Source of the DNA: Bryobacterales bacterium
GTDB taxonomy: Bacteria; Acidobacteriota; Terriglobia; Bryobacterales; Bryobacteraceae
Length of the DNA: 64,000 nt
Assembly: GCA_003167255.1 (NCBI GenBank)
Contig: PMTR01000074.1
Coordinates: 186,106-250,105 of the forward strand
Direction: 5' to 3'
Positions 35,418 to 43,942 of this stretch are shown here, piece by piece; position 1 is the stretch's first letter; each line of letters opens with the position of its first letter. The notes under the pieces are model-generated. The model was not told where the DNA came from. It ran no database searches and worked only from the letters and a program-made list of their open reading frames with translations. Made by a program: the position numbers and the translations under genes.

Positions 35418-37256
35418 ATGCGCTACAGCGTAACGGTGCCGGACCAGGAGTACTTCGACCGGAACATCCCGTGCCGTACCGCCTGCCCCATCCACACGGA
35501 ATGCGGGCGGTACGTGCAAGCCATCGGGATATCCCAGGACGAAGAGGCCTATCTTCTGGCCCGCGCCCCGAATCCGTTTGCTTACGTGTTGGGGCGGATC
35601 TGTGCGCACCCTTGCGAAGATGCCTGCCGGCGCGGCAAGATCGACGAGCCGATCGCCATCTGCGCGCTCAAACGGTACGCCACCGAGCGGCATAACCTGG
35701 GCGCTGGGCACGACCCGGCGCGCAAGCGCCTGACACCCGCTCCGAAGCGCGGAAAGAAAGTTGCCATTGTGGGGGCGGGGGTATGCGGTCTCACCTGCGC
35801 TCACGACCTGGCGCTGTTGGGGTACTCGGTAGAAGTCTTCGAGTCGGCGCCAGTCCCGGGGGGGATGCTCTACCTGGGCATTCCCCACTTCCGGCTTCCC
35901 CGGGAAATCATCAAGATGGAAGTCGACAACATCCTGGCCATGGGGGTGACGCTGCACACGCGGATGACCGTGGGGCGTGACATTTCGTTTTCCGACCTGC
36001 GCTCCCAGTTCGACGCGGTGCTGCTGGCCACCGGCCTCAACAAGGGCCGCGAACTGAACATTCCGGGCGCGCACCTGGCAGGGGTTTACAACGGCATCGA
36101 TTTCCTGATTAACGTAAACCTGGGCTACGAAATCGAACTGGGCAAGCGGGTGGTTGTGGTGGGCGGCGGCAACGTGGCCATCGACGTGGCGCGCGCCGCA
36201 GTGCGGTTGGTGCAGGAGACGTGGCAATCGGGCGCGGCGGAGTCCGGCGCGGAGAGCTTGCAGCCGGCCTTGGATGCGGCGCGCATGGCGCTGCGGTCGG
36301 GCGCCGAACAGGTATACCTGGTGAGCCTGGAATCGCGCCAACAGATGCCCGCCTGGCAAAGCGAAGTCCACGAAGCCGAACACGAAGGCATCTCCGTGGA
36401 CAACGGGTGGGGGCCCAAGGAGGTTGTAGGCACGGACGGCGTGGTGACCGGGCTCAAGGTGCGCGCCTGCGTCTCGGTCTTCGACGAGAACGGCCGCTTC
36501 AACCCGGCCTTCAGCGACGAGGAGAAGGTGATCCCGTGCGACACCGTGGTCCTCGCCATCGGACAGCAGGCGGACCTGTCCTTCCTGGGCGGCGACAGCG
36601 AGGTTCAGGTGACGCCGCGCGGAATTCTCAAAATCGACGAAAACCTGATGACAACGGCTCCGGGTGTCTTCGCGGGCGGCGACGTGGCGTTTGGACCGCG
36701 CGTGCTGGTGGAAGCCGTGGCCAACGGGCATCGCGCGGCCCGGTCGATCCACGTCCACTTCCACGGCAAGAGCACCAAGACCGTGCTGAGCCGCTTTCGC
36801 ATCTTCAACAACTGGGAGATGCCGCGCGGCTTCCTGGGAATCCCGCGGCAGACTATGCCGGTGCTGCCGGCTAACCGCCGCATCGGGATCGCCGAGGTGG
36901 AACTGGGATTCGATGAGGCACAGGGCCGGGCGGAAGGCCTGCGCTGCCTGAAGTGCCAGGTCAACACGATTTTCGACGGCTCGAAGTGCATCCTGTGTGC
37001 CGGATGCGTGGATATCTGTCCGGAGAATTGCCTACGGCTGGTGGACCTGACTCAAGTGCAGGGCGATGAACGGTACGACGCCTTGATCCGAAGCCGCTAC
37101 GGTGTATCCGCCGCGGAACTTCCCGCAGGTCAGGCGGGCGCCATCATCAAGAACGAAGAGAAGTGTATTCGCTGCGCGCTCTGCGCCCAGCGGTGCCCTA
37201 CCCATGCCATCACCATGGAGGCCCTGGAGCAGCAGGAGCGGGAGGTATTTGAGTGA
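35418..37256 (+). CDS. GltD-like FAD/NAD(P) oxidoreductase with ferredoxin domains
   Basis: 612 residues. An N-terminal Cys-rich helical domain (CRTACPIHTECGRYVQA, then CAHPCEDACRRGKIDEPIAI) as in glutamate synthase beta subunits is followed by two Rossmann motifs: KVAIVGAGVCGLTCAHDLAL near 115-135 and VVVVGGGNVAIDVA near 245. The C-terminal ~100 residues hold two 4Fe-4S clusters, CILCAGCVDICPENC and CIRCALCAQRCPTHA. No glutamate synthase large subunit is nearby. Placement upstream of Rieske and cytochrome b genes suggests it links NAD(P)H or ferredoxin to the quinone/cytochrome complex; that is inference. Confidence 0.88.
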   Translation: MRYSVTVPDQEYFDRNIPCRTACPIHTECGRYVQAIGISQDEEAYLLARAPNPFAYVLGRICAHPCEDACRRGKIDEPIAICALKRYATERHNLGAGHDPARKRLTPAPKRGKKVAIVGAGVCGLTCAHDLALLGYSVEVFESAPVPGGMLYLGIPHFRLPREIIKMEVDNILAMGVTLHTRMTVGRDISFSDLRSQFDAVLLATGLNKGRELNIPGAHLAGVYNGIDFLINVNLGYEIELGKRVVVVGGGNVAIDVARAAVRLVQETWQSGAAESGAESLQPALDAARMALRSGAEQVYLVSLESRQQMPAWQSEVHEAEHEGISVDNGWGPKEVVGTDGVVTGLKVRACVSVFDENGRFNPAFSDEEKVIPCDTVVLAIGQQADLSFLGGDSEVQVTPRGILKIDENLMTTAPGVFAGGDVAFGPRVLVEAVANGHRAARSIHVHFHGKSTKTVLSRFRIFNNWEMPRGFLGIPRQTMPVLPANRRIGIAEVELGFDEAQGRAEGLRCLKCQVNTIFDGSKCILCAGCVDICPENCLRLVDLTQVQGDERYDALIRSRYGVSAAELPAGQAGAIIKNEEKCIRCALCAQRCPTHAITMEALEQQEREVFE

Positions 37257-37309
37257 AAGTACTACACCCCTTTAAATCTTTCTCCCCCTGCGAAGATTTC
37301 GTGCCTCTC

Positions 37310-37396
37310 GTGGGACAGGCCATCGCCTTTTGTGGCCTGTCGCCTCGGCAAAGCGCGGCGGCCCGACAGACGACAAAAACCGATCGTCTGTCCCAC
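37310..37396 (+). repeat. 87-bp dispersed double-hairpin repeat, family A copy 1
   Basis: Same length and orientation as 59934-60020. It consists of two perfect 9-base-arm hairpins, GACAGGCCA/TGGCCTGTC and GACAGACGA/TCGTCTGTC, with outer ends GTGGGACAG and CTGTCCCAC. About 22 bases of left flank (CTGCGAAGAT...) are also shared. Lies in the gap between the FAD protein and the Rieske gene. Confidence 0.85.
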
Positions 37397-37432
37397 TCTC
37401 ACGACGCAGCTTGGTTGCGGCTCCGCGGCTCT

Positions 37433-37552
37433 GTGGGGCGGCCAATCCTGGCTGCCGCCGGCTTTCAGCCGGCGCCTGGCCGTGTGCGAGCATTCTCGCC
37501 GAGTCCGGCGAGCCGCCTGAAAGGCGGCTGCGGGCAAAATTGCCCGCCCCAC
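37433..37552 (-). repeat. 120-bp dispersed multi-hairpin repeat, family B copy 1
   Basis: Inverted relative to the 120-base copy at 51648-51767. Ends GTGGGGCGG...CCGCCCCAC form terminal inverted repeats; inside are GCCGCC/GGCGGC- and GCCGGC-type stem-loops. Together with the family A copy it fills the 328-base non-coding gap before the Rieske gene; nothing else is seen there. Confidence 0.85.
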
Positions 37553-37584
37553 AGGCACTGGCAGCATCATTTGTGGAGAAACGC

Positions 37585-38046
37585 ATGAAGCGACGATCCT
37601 TTGTGAGTTGGGGCACGGCTGGCCTCGTGGCCCTGTGCTCCGCCATCAGCGTCAGCCTGGGAGCGGTAGTCCGGTTTCTGACGCCAAGCGTATTTTACGA
37701 GCCGCCGCAGACCTTCAAAATCGGCAACCCGGCGGATTTTTCTTACGGCCCTCCCACGTTCCTGGCGGACGAGAAAATCTTCGTGTTCCGCGATCCTGAG
37801 AAAGGGTTCGCGGTGGCCAACGCCGTCTGCACTCACCTCGGCTGCACGGTGGGGTATTTCCAGAGCGACGAGAGCTTCCATTGTCCGTGCCACGGCAGCG
37901 TGTTCAAGGCCGATGGCACGGTGCAACACGGCCCCGCACCGAGGCCGCTCGAGTGGTTCGAAGTGACTCTGGCCCGCGATGGACAACTACGGGTGGATAA
38001 GGACCACACCGTCCCCGCAAGTTATCGCCTGGTGGTGTCATCATGA
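37585..38046 (+). CDS. Rieske 2Fe-2S protein of a cytochrome bc-type complex
   Basis: 153 residues from ATG 37585. The N-terminus [18 protein letters not shown] has a Tat-like twin Arg and a single membrane anchor. Both cluster-binding boxes are intact: CTHLGC (about 92-97) and CPCHGS (about 112-117). It accepts electrons from quinol at the Qo site and passes them to cytochrome c. The stop overlaps the cytochrome b start by 4 bases. Confidence 0.93.
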   Translation: MKRRSFVSWGTAGLVALCSAISVSLGAVVRFLTPSVFYEPPQTFKIGNPADFSYGPPTFLADEKIFVFRDPEKGFAVANAVCTHLGCTVGYFQSDESFHCPCHGSVFKADGTVQHGPAPRPLEWFEVTLARDGQLRVDKDHTVPASYRLVVSS

Positions 38047-39326
38047 ATCCGTTACGAGACGCCTGGCAGTCAATCGTTCGACGGGACCCGCTGTCCACCG
38101 ACAAGGGGAAGTCCGAACTGGTCTTCCTCAACGTGTGGCTGCACATTCACCCCGCCAAAGTGAAGAAAGAGAATCTCAAGGTGAAGCACACGTTCTACCT
38201 GGGATTCATTACCTTCTTCCTCTTCCTTGTACTGGTTACCTCGGGGGTCGCGCTGATGTTCTACTATCGGCCCGATGCGCCACAGGCCTACCAGGACATG
38301 AAGGACCTGCAGTTTGTGGTTTATCTGGGAAGCTTTCTGCGCAACATGCACCGCTGGGCGGCCCACGGCATGGTGATTTGCGTCTTCCTGCACATGTGCC
38401 GGGTCTTTTACACGGGGTCCTACAAGCGGCCGCGGCAGTTCAACTGGGTGATTGGGGTGGTGCTGTTCCTGCTCACGTTGGGACTCTCGTTCACCGGTTA
38501 TCTTCTGCCATGGGACCAACTCGCCTTCTGGGCCATCACGGTTGGCACAAACATTGGCAGTTACGCTCCGTTGGTGGGCGCGCGCATTCGCGAGTTGCTG
38601 CTGGGAGGCCACACGGTCGGCGAGTCGGCGTTGCTGCGCTTCTACGTGCTGCACGTGGCGGTGCTGCCGGTGCTCATGACGCTGCTGACCATGGTGCACT
38701 TCTGGCGGGTCCGCAAAGATGGAGGGCTTTCGCGGCCGGTATGGAAGTTGAAGGAGGAAAAATCCGCGCAGTTGGTCACCATCGGAGCGCCCGTCGCCAG
38801 TGCCGCGCTGGCGGCGGTTCCGGCTTCGAAGGACAAGACCTATGGCCTCATGGAGGTGGTGACCGGCAAACCCATCTTCGAGACCGTGAGCATGGAAGAG
38901 GAGGAAGACACCGTCTTTTCCTATCCGTATGCCTTTTTCCGCGAGGGCATCGCTTTGCTGGTAACGGTTACTACCGTGATGGCGGTTTCGCTTTTCTGGA
39001 AAGCACCGCTGGAGGAATTAGCCAATCCGGCGAAGACGCCTAACCCGGCCAAGGCTCCATGGTACTTTCTTGGTCTCCAGGAACTGGTCAGCCACTCGGC
39101 GCTGCTGGGCGGCGTGATCGTGCCTACACTGGCGGTGCTGGCGCTGATTGCCATTCCCTACATCGATTCGAATCCCAGCCGGCGGCCGGCCGATCGGAAA
39201 TGGGCCATCCGGGCGTTCACGCTCTTCGTAGTGGTCAATGTAGTCCTGATCATCGTCGGAACATTCTTCCGCGGCCCGGGCTGGGCGATGGTGCCGCCAT
39301 GGGTCCACATTACGGGGGCCGAGTAA
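38043..39326 (+). CDS. Cytochrome b of b6-type fused to subunit IV-like C-terminus
   Basis: 427 residues. Haem ligands appear as His103/His117 (13 between) and His204/His219 (14 between), the spacing of cytochrome b6 and not of mitochondrial-type b. The b6 Cys that binds an extra haem in plants is not visible in the matching segment. After a charged linker (about 240-300), a subunit IV-like part adds three membrane segments with [11 protein letters not shown] in place of PEWY. Such fused, PEWY-variant proteins occur in diverse non-proteobacterial Rieske/cytb complexes. Confidence 0.93.
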   Translation: MNPLRDAWQSIVRRDPLSTDKGKSELVFLNVWLHIHPAKVKKENLKVKHTFYLGFITFFLFLVLVTSGVALMFYYRPDAPQAYQDMKDLQFVVYLGSFLRNMHRWAAHGMVICVFLHMCRVFYTGSYKRPRQFNWVIGVVLFLLTLGLSFTGYLLPWDQLAFWAITVGTNIGSYAPLVGARIRELLLGGHTVGESALLRFYVLHVAVLPVLMTLLTMVHFWRVRKDGGLSRPVWKLKEEKSAQLVTIGAPVASAALAAVPASKDKTYGLMEVVTGKPIFETVSMEEEEDTVFSYPYAFFREGIALLVTVTTVMAVSLFWKAPLEELANPAKTPNPAKAPWYFLGLQELVSHSALLGGVIVPTLAVLALIAIPYIDSNPSRRPADRKWAIRAFTLFVVVNVVLIIVGTFFRGPGWAMVPPWVHITGAE

Positions 39327-40715
39327 ATGGAACGGAGACTACCGCAGTTCTTCTTCGCGTTGAGCATGATCGTGCTGGCTCTGATGCTGGGAGCCATCTG
39401 GCAAGCCGCCTCCCCCGCGTGGAAAACCTACCAGCAGGAGTTCCACCGGCTCGAAGCGGTGGGCGAACCGAACGCCGCGGCCAAGAGCGACGTATTGAAC
39501 GCAGCCCTGGTGATCAAACAGGACCTGCTGCCCGGGTTGCAGCGTGTGGACCGCTGCACCACCTGCCACCTTGGCGTGGAAGACCCGACCATGAAGAATG
39601 CGCCGCAGCCCTTCACCTTTCACGCCAACCTGGCGCCGCACATCCCCGCCAAGTTCGGCTGCACCGTCTGCCACGGCGGGCAGGGGCTTGCCACTGACCA
39701 GCAGAACGCGCACGGACAGGTGCCGTTCTGGCAGGAGCCGCTGTTGCCCAGGGAATACATCCGCGCTTCCTGCGGGCGGTGCCATAAAGAAGGTGAGGTC
39801 CCCGGTGTGCCGGAGTTGGCGGATGGCCGCCGCTTGTTCGAAACGCAGGGGTGCCGCGGATGTCATAAGTTAAACGGAGTAGGTGGGACCATCGGTCCGG
39901 ACCTCACCGAAGAAGGCGCCATCCGCCGGTTTCCAGAGTGGCTCGAGCGGCATTTCCTGGACCCCAATGCGGTATCGCGCAACTCGCCCATGCCCAATTT
40001 CCATTTCACGAAAGAGCAGGCGCGGGCTTTGACCTTCTACATGCTGTCGCTGACCAGCGAACAGATGGGAACCTATTACTCGAGCGTGCGGCTGATCCCC
40101 AGCGCCAGCTATGGACGAGAGTTGTTCGTCGAAAAGAACTGCATCGCGTGTCACAGTATCGGGGGCGTGGGGGCGAAGAACGGGCCCGATCTGGCGCAAG
40201 TCGCCAAACAGCACTCTCCGGGCTGGCTGGACGAGCAACTCGTGAACCCGCAGCTCATCTATCCGGGCAGCACCATGCCGGCCTACGATCTGGAGACTAA
40301 CGCCAGAAAGGCGATTATCACTTTCATGGCCTCGGCCACGGCCGAAGATGCGCAGTCCATCCTTTCGCAGCGGACCAAGCCGCTGACACCTCAAGATGCC
40401 GCCATCGAGGCCGGCAAGCAGAGTTTCGCCCGATTCGGATGCGTAGGCTGTCACGGCCTGCAACTCCAGGGCGGAGTGCCCAATCCCAACAGCCAGGGCG
40501 GCGAGGTCCCTTCCCTGCTCCACGCCTCGGACGACTACACCAAGGAAGAGGTCGTCAAGATCATCCAAAACGGCAAGGTGCCGCCCGTCGAGAATACGGC
40601 CAGGCCGGCCGCGCCGTTATACATGCCTCCCTGGAAAAGCGTCCTGACCGATGAAGACATCCATCGCATCGCCGACTATCTCTGGTCGCTGCAAAAGAAG
40701 AAAGACGCCTGGTAG
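39327..40715 (+). CDS. Membrane-anchored hexahaem cytochrome c
   Basis: 462 residues starting right after the cytochrome b stop. An N-terminal membrane anchor (FALSMIVLALMLGAIW, ~10-25) is followed by six CxxCH motifs in order: CTTCH (77), CTVCH (112), CGRCH, CRGCH, CIACH and CVGCH. The third to sixth lie in mono-haem-like domains with LFETQGCRGCHKLNGVG and LFVEKNCIACHSIGGVG repeats, suggesting domain duplication. It would serve as the cytochrome c subunit of the complex, replacing c1/f. The number of haems is unusual for that role. Confidence 0.9.
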   Translation: MERRLPQFFFALSMIVLALMLGAIWQAASPAWKTYQQEFHRLEAVGEPNAAAKSDVLNAALVIKQDLLPGLQRVDRCTTCHLGVEDPTMKNAPQPFTFHANLAPHIPAKFGCTVCHGGQGLATDQQNAHGQVPFWQEPLLPREYIRASCGRCHKEGEVPGVPELADGRRLFETQGCRGCHKLNGVGGTIGPDLTEEGAIRRFPEWLERHFLDPNAVSRNSPMPNFHFTKEQARALTFYMLSLTSEQMGTYYSSVRLIPSASYGRELFVEKNCIACHSIGGVGAKNGPDLAQVAKQHSPGWLDEQLVNPQLIYPGSTMPAYDLETNARKAIITFMASATAEDAQSILSQRTKPLTPQDAAIEAGKQSFARFGCVGCHGLQLQGGVPNPNSQGGEVPSLLHASDDYTKEEVVKIIQNGKVPPVENTARPAAPLYMPPWKSVLTDEDIHRIADYLWSLQKKKDAW

Positions 40716-40754
40716 GGGGTGAAGCGGGGCGGATCCCCTCTTCCCCCGCCAGCG

Positions 40755-41714
40755 CTAATTGCTTCCCGGCGCCTCCGGTGCGAGGATTGCGGCCAGCACA
40801 TCCCGCGAAAGCTTTCTCATTCGCAGCGCATCGTCCCATGAATAACGTGCCCCGTCGAGATGCTTGGTGGGATTATAGAGATCGAGTATCGTCTTCAGGT
40901 CTATGGCGCCCAGAGTGGCCGGCAAGTCCGGTCTCTCAGCTTCGAGCCATTTTCGGAATTGCGATACAGCGCCCGACCACGCTTGTTCCCGATACTTTAC
41001 GAACTCATACAACATAACTCCGAGTTCGATTTCGTCCTTCTTCAGGAATCTGGGTAGGGGGCCTTTGTCATTTCCCATGATTTGTCGCTCAGTCGAGCCC
41101 AGGCTTTCGCGAAACGGTCGAAATACTTTTCCGCACAACTCCCTTTCGACAGCCCGCCCGAAACAAAGGGCGGATAGGGTTGGGTCGTTCGGATCGCGCT
41201 TTTGCAGAAGGTAACACCCCCACACCCAACTGTCGATACTCTCACGGGTAAGCTTTTCGACTGTCGGCCATTCACTGCGCTCGAGCGCGCGGACCGATTC
41301 GAAATCCTGCGGGGGCGCCCTTCTTTGCAGTTCACTGAGCTTGGTTTCCATCTCTCGAAAGCAACTGCCAAAAGCGATGGCTCTTGACACCAGCGAGTCT
41401 TCGCTGCGTTTCGGATTCAGGTCCACTTCCTTTTTCAGTTGCTCATGGGCCTTGAGGATTTCTCCGGTGCTCTGGTAGAGCTGAGAAAGACGTTCATGAA
41501 TGCCCAACTGCTCCGGAAACTCCTCGCTCCACCCTTGGCAGGCGACGATTGCTTTCTCGGTTTCTCCGGCTGAAGAGCAGGCTTCTACGAGTAGCGAATA
41601 CAACTTCGAAACAAAAGCGCCCACATCGTCCGGCGGCAAATTGAATTGCGAACGGCCGCCGCACAAAAGTCGCTGGCACTCCTCGGCGGCGTCGTGCCAC
41701 TTACCACACCTCAC
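40755..41714 (-). CDS. Unknown protein next to HEPN/MNT cassette
   Basis: About 319 residues from GTG 41714; the frame stays open further upstream, but that part is antisense or out-of-phase to the HEPN gene and is rejected. No signal peptide. A helical, TPR-like N-terminal half (LYSLLVEACSSAGETEKAIV, LSQLYQSTGEILKAHEQLKK) is followed by a region with SALCFGRAVERELCGKVFRP and a C-terminal helical part. I do not recognise the family. It may be part of the accessory cassette with the HEPN and nucleotidyltransferase genes. Confidence 0.55.
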   Translation of the reverse strand: MRCGKWHDAAEECQRLLCGGRSQFNLPPDDVGAFVSKLYSLLVEACSSAGETEKAIVACQGWSEEFPEQLGIHERLSQLYQSTGEILKAHEQLKKEVDLNPKRSEDSLVSRAIAFGSCFREMETKLSELQRRAPPQDFESVRALERSEWPTVEKLTRESIDSWVWGCYLLQKRDPNDPTLSALCFGRAVERELCGKVFRPFRESLGSTERQIMGNDKGPLPRFLKKDEIELGVMLYEFVKYREQAWSGAVSQFRKWLEAERPDLPATLGAIDLKTILDLYNPTKHLDGARYSWDDALRMRKLSRDVLAAILAPEAPGSN

Positions 41715-41785
41715 TCTATCATCACGGCCGCGCCAGGCGACGAGTACCGCTTGCCCAAAGGTGGGGAACGGGGTCGTACCGACTA

Positions 41786-42197
41786 TTACAGCGGGCCTAG
41801 CGGAGGAATGGTTCGCTCGACCGCTTCCAAAACCTCTCTGACCCTGGCCGTCCATACGCGAGCCATCTCGACGGTAGGCAATGCGGACTCGCCGGGATAG
41901 CGAAACTCCCACGCAAACCTCGTCAACGGTCCCAAGCCGCTCATAACATCACCCAAGGTTGGTTCCAAATCCACACTGCCGGGTGAGTTCCACCAAATCG
42001 TGCGTGCGCCGAAACGATTGGTCCCGCCAAACCAGAAAAGCCTTCAGCGACTTCTCAACCGCCTGCTGGCAGTGGAACAGGCAATCCTCCGTGTCGGGAG
42101 GGTCGAGCGTAAGCACGCTCTCCGCACGCCACAGGTCCTTGCAGCTCTTTTTCATCCAGGCAAGGGTTTCTTCGACGCGGATCGGATCAGGCTGCAT
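41786..42197 (-). pseudogene. HEPN-domain toxin (HepT-like), frameshifted
   Basis: Read from ATG 42197 the frame encodes a typical HEPN start (MQPDPIRVEETLAWMKKS, CLFHCQQAVEKSLKAFLVW, RRTHDLVELTRQ) and stops at 41949. The expected C-terminal half (VDLEPTLGDVMSGLGPLTRF, RYPGESALPTVEMARVW) continues in another frame to 41786. One extra T in CAG-T-GTG near 41967 explains the break. Either inactivated or an assembly error. It overlaps the nucleotidyltransferase gene by 11 bases, the normal MntA/HepT arrangement. Confidence 0.75.
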
Positions 42198-42537
42198 AGA
42201 GCAGCATTCCTTCCCGCAATACTGTCGAAGGCAGGGACGCTTTCAAATGGAGCCGGCTGTCGAAGTTGCGGCGTGTGCAGATCAGGAAGTCACCGCTTCG
42301 GGGGAGACCCTCAACGGCCGTATAGCCAATGCCAGGGTCTTTCTTATCTACTGGCGCGTCGTCGGGTAAAACGATCATCAGATCGTAGTCGCTATCGGGT
42401 CCAGCGTCGCCGCGTGCCGTCGAACCGAAGAGATAAATCCGCTCTGGGCGATAAACCTCGGTAAGACGACGCACAATCTCGCCAAGAAGGGGATCTCGAG
42501 GCGAAGGTATGGAAGCCAGTGAGCCACGTCCGTCCAA
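42187..42537 (-). CDS. Minimal nucleotidyltransferase (MntA-like antitoxin)
   Basis: 116 residues from TTG 42537, chosen because GAGGAGGAG precedes it by 8 bases. The nucleotidyltransferase signature IYLFGSTARGDAGPDSDYDL is complete (GSxxRG...SDxD), so it should be active. In MntA/HepT pairs this enzyme modifies the HEPN RNase with AMP and neutralises it. Here the partner is frameshifted, leaving an orphan antitoxin if the sequence is right. Confidence 0.8.
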   Translation of the reverse strand: MDGRGSLASIPSPRDPLLGEIVRRLTEVYRPERIYLFGSTARGDAGPDSDYDLMIVLPDDAPVDKKDPGIGYTAVEGLPRSGDFLICTRRNFDSRLHLKASLPSTVLREGMLLYAA

Positions 42538-42978
42538 GCGGTTATCTCCTCCTCGTTTAGTTTGACATACCTCGCGGCTCCGGGCGGCGCAGTGCGGTTC
42601 CAGCGCGGCGTTGGCCGCCAGTGGAAGTAAGATCATCCCGTGAAATGTCTGGGGCTCAAGAGCCTCGCTGGTGACCAATTTTGAACAGTCAGAGCCCCGC
42701 CAACCGTGCCAGTATGTAGTCTGCAAGATTCTCGTCTTAGCCTTTTTCCGATAGGACCTGGGACCAAGGCCGCTTCTGACATCGACGCGCCTTTGCCCTG
42801 AGAATCGGTGACGATAACCACAGCTACCTCAAACGGTAGAGTCCAAGGTCTTCTTTCAACAGGAAAGGCGCTGTATGTCGAGGAATCCAACGGTAAAGCA
42901 TTTTATCAGATATTAAACTCTTGTATCTCTTAAGCCCGGGACGGAACAGTGGGACAATATCGCCGGAGGATGTTCAAA
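42538..42978. other. Gene-poor gap upstream of the CRP/FNR gene
   Basis: No convincing gene. An 85-codon minus-strand frame (42633-42890) lacks recognisable features. The last ~70 bases before the regulator are A/T-rich and probably hold promoters for it and for the divergent nucleotidyltransferase cassette; no clear -35/-10 pair is assigned. Confidence 0.4.
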
Positions 42979-43662
42979 ATGGGAATCCTGGCGAATGTCC
43001 AACCGAAAGAAGCGCCGAAGCCGCCCTTCGATCCCAAGATCTTCCTGGCCAAAGTCGGCGCGGGCAGGAACATCACGGACTACCGGAAGGGCCAAATGGT
43101 GTTCTCGCAGGGTGACCCGGCGGATGCCATCTTCTATATCCAGAAAGGCAAGCTCAAGATCACCGTCGTCTCCAAGCAAGGCAAAGAGGCGGTCATCGCC
43201 ATTTCGGCGGCGGGCGACTTCTTCGGCGAGGGTTGCCTGGCCGGTCAGATCAAGCGTATGGCCACGGCCACCGCATTGGTCGACTGCGCGATCCTGCGGC
43301 TGGAGAAATCGGAGATGATCCGGGTGCTCCACGATGAGCCGGTCTTTTCAGAGCTGTTCCTGCGCTATCTGCTCTCCCGCAATATTCGCATTGAGGAGGA
43401 TCTGGTGGACCAGCTTTTCAACTCCAGTGAGAAGCGGCTGGCGCGGGTGCTTCTCCTGCTGGCGAACTTCGGGAAGGAAGGCAAACCGGAGCCGGTGATT
43501 GCCAAGATCAGCCAGGAAATGTTGGCGGAGATCATTGGTGCGACGCGCGCCAGAGTCAACTTTTTCATGAACCGGTTTCGCAAATTGGGCTTCATCGACT
43601 ACAACGGCAAACTGTATGTTCACAGTTCGTTGCTGAATGTTGTCCTCCACGGCCTCGGGTAA
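42979..43662 (+). CDS. CRP/FNR-family transcription regulator
   Basis: About 227 residues from ATG 42979, which follows CGGAGG by 9 bases; ATG 42970 and GTG 42949 are alternatives. The cyclic-nucleotide-binding fold is clear (VFSQGDPADAIFYIQKGKLK, GDFFGEGCLAG) and the C-terminal Crp-type HTH contains ISQEMLAEIIGATRARVNFF with GFIDYNGKLYVH. Only one N-terminal-half Cys pair candidate is present, so it is not an obvious Fe-S FNR. Ligand unknown. This variant with RARVNFFMN recognition helix is common in Acidobacteriota. Confidence 0.88.
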   Translation: MGILANVQPKEAPKPPFDPKIFLAKVGAGRNITDYRKGQMVFSQGDPADAIFYIQKGKLKITVVSKQGKEAVIAISAAGDFFGEGCLAGQIKRMATATALVDCAILRLEKSEMIRVLHDEPVFSELFLRYLLSRNIRIEEDLVDQLFNSSEKRLARVLLLLANFGKEGKPEPVIAKISQEMLAEIIGATRARVNFFMNRFRKLGFIDYNGKLYVHSSLLNVVLHGLG

Positions 43663-43731
43663 CGAGCAAATGAGGATAATATAACCCCCAACTCCCGAAC
43701 CCGCGTTCGCCACAGCGTTCGCCCACTGAAC

Positions 43732-43878
43732 GTGTTCAGCTTCTGCGGCGAGCCCATGGTTGCGCCGCGCGACGAGTACCACCTGCTAACCAAAGGCCTG
43801 CCGCCGTGTCCCGAGTGCAAGCGCGCCCGCGATAGGGTCGCCCTGACGCTTGGCCGAAAATATCGAAGGCTGGTGTAA
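43732..43878 (+). CDS. Possible small Cys-containing protein
   Basis: 48 residues if started at GTG 43732: contains FCGEPMVAPRDEYHLLTKG, then PPCPECKRARD, resembling half of a zinc-ribbon. No good ribosome binding site precedes the GTG and the frame is open further upstream, so it may be a gene remnant. Reported because the composition and CPEC motif look coding. Confidence 0.3.
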   Translation: MFSFCGEPMVAPRDEYHLLTKGLPPCPECKRARDRVALTLGRKYRRLV

Positions 43879-43942
43879 GGGCACCACCAGGGCACCACCG
43901 GTAGCCATGGCCTTCGGCCGCTTCAGGAGTTACCATGGCGCC

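Noticed and set aside
41727..41765. Similarity between the GACGAGTACC stretch here and the one near 43766, as a possible repeat
   Set aside because: Only about a dozen bases match; too short to separate from chance.
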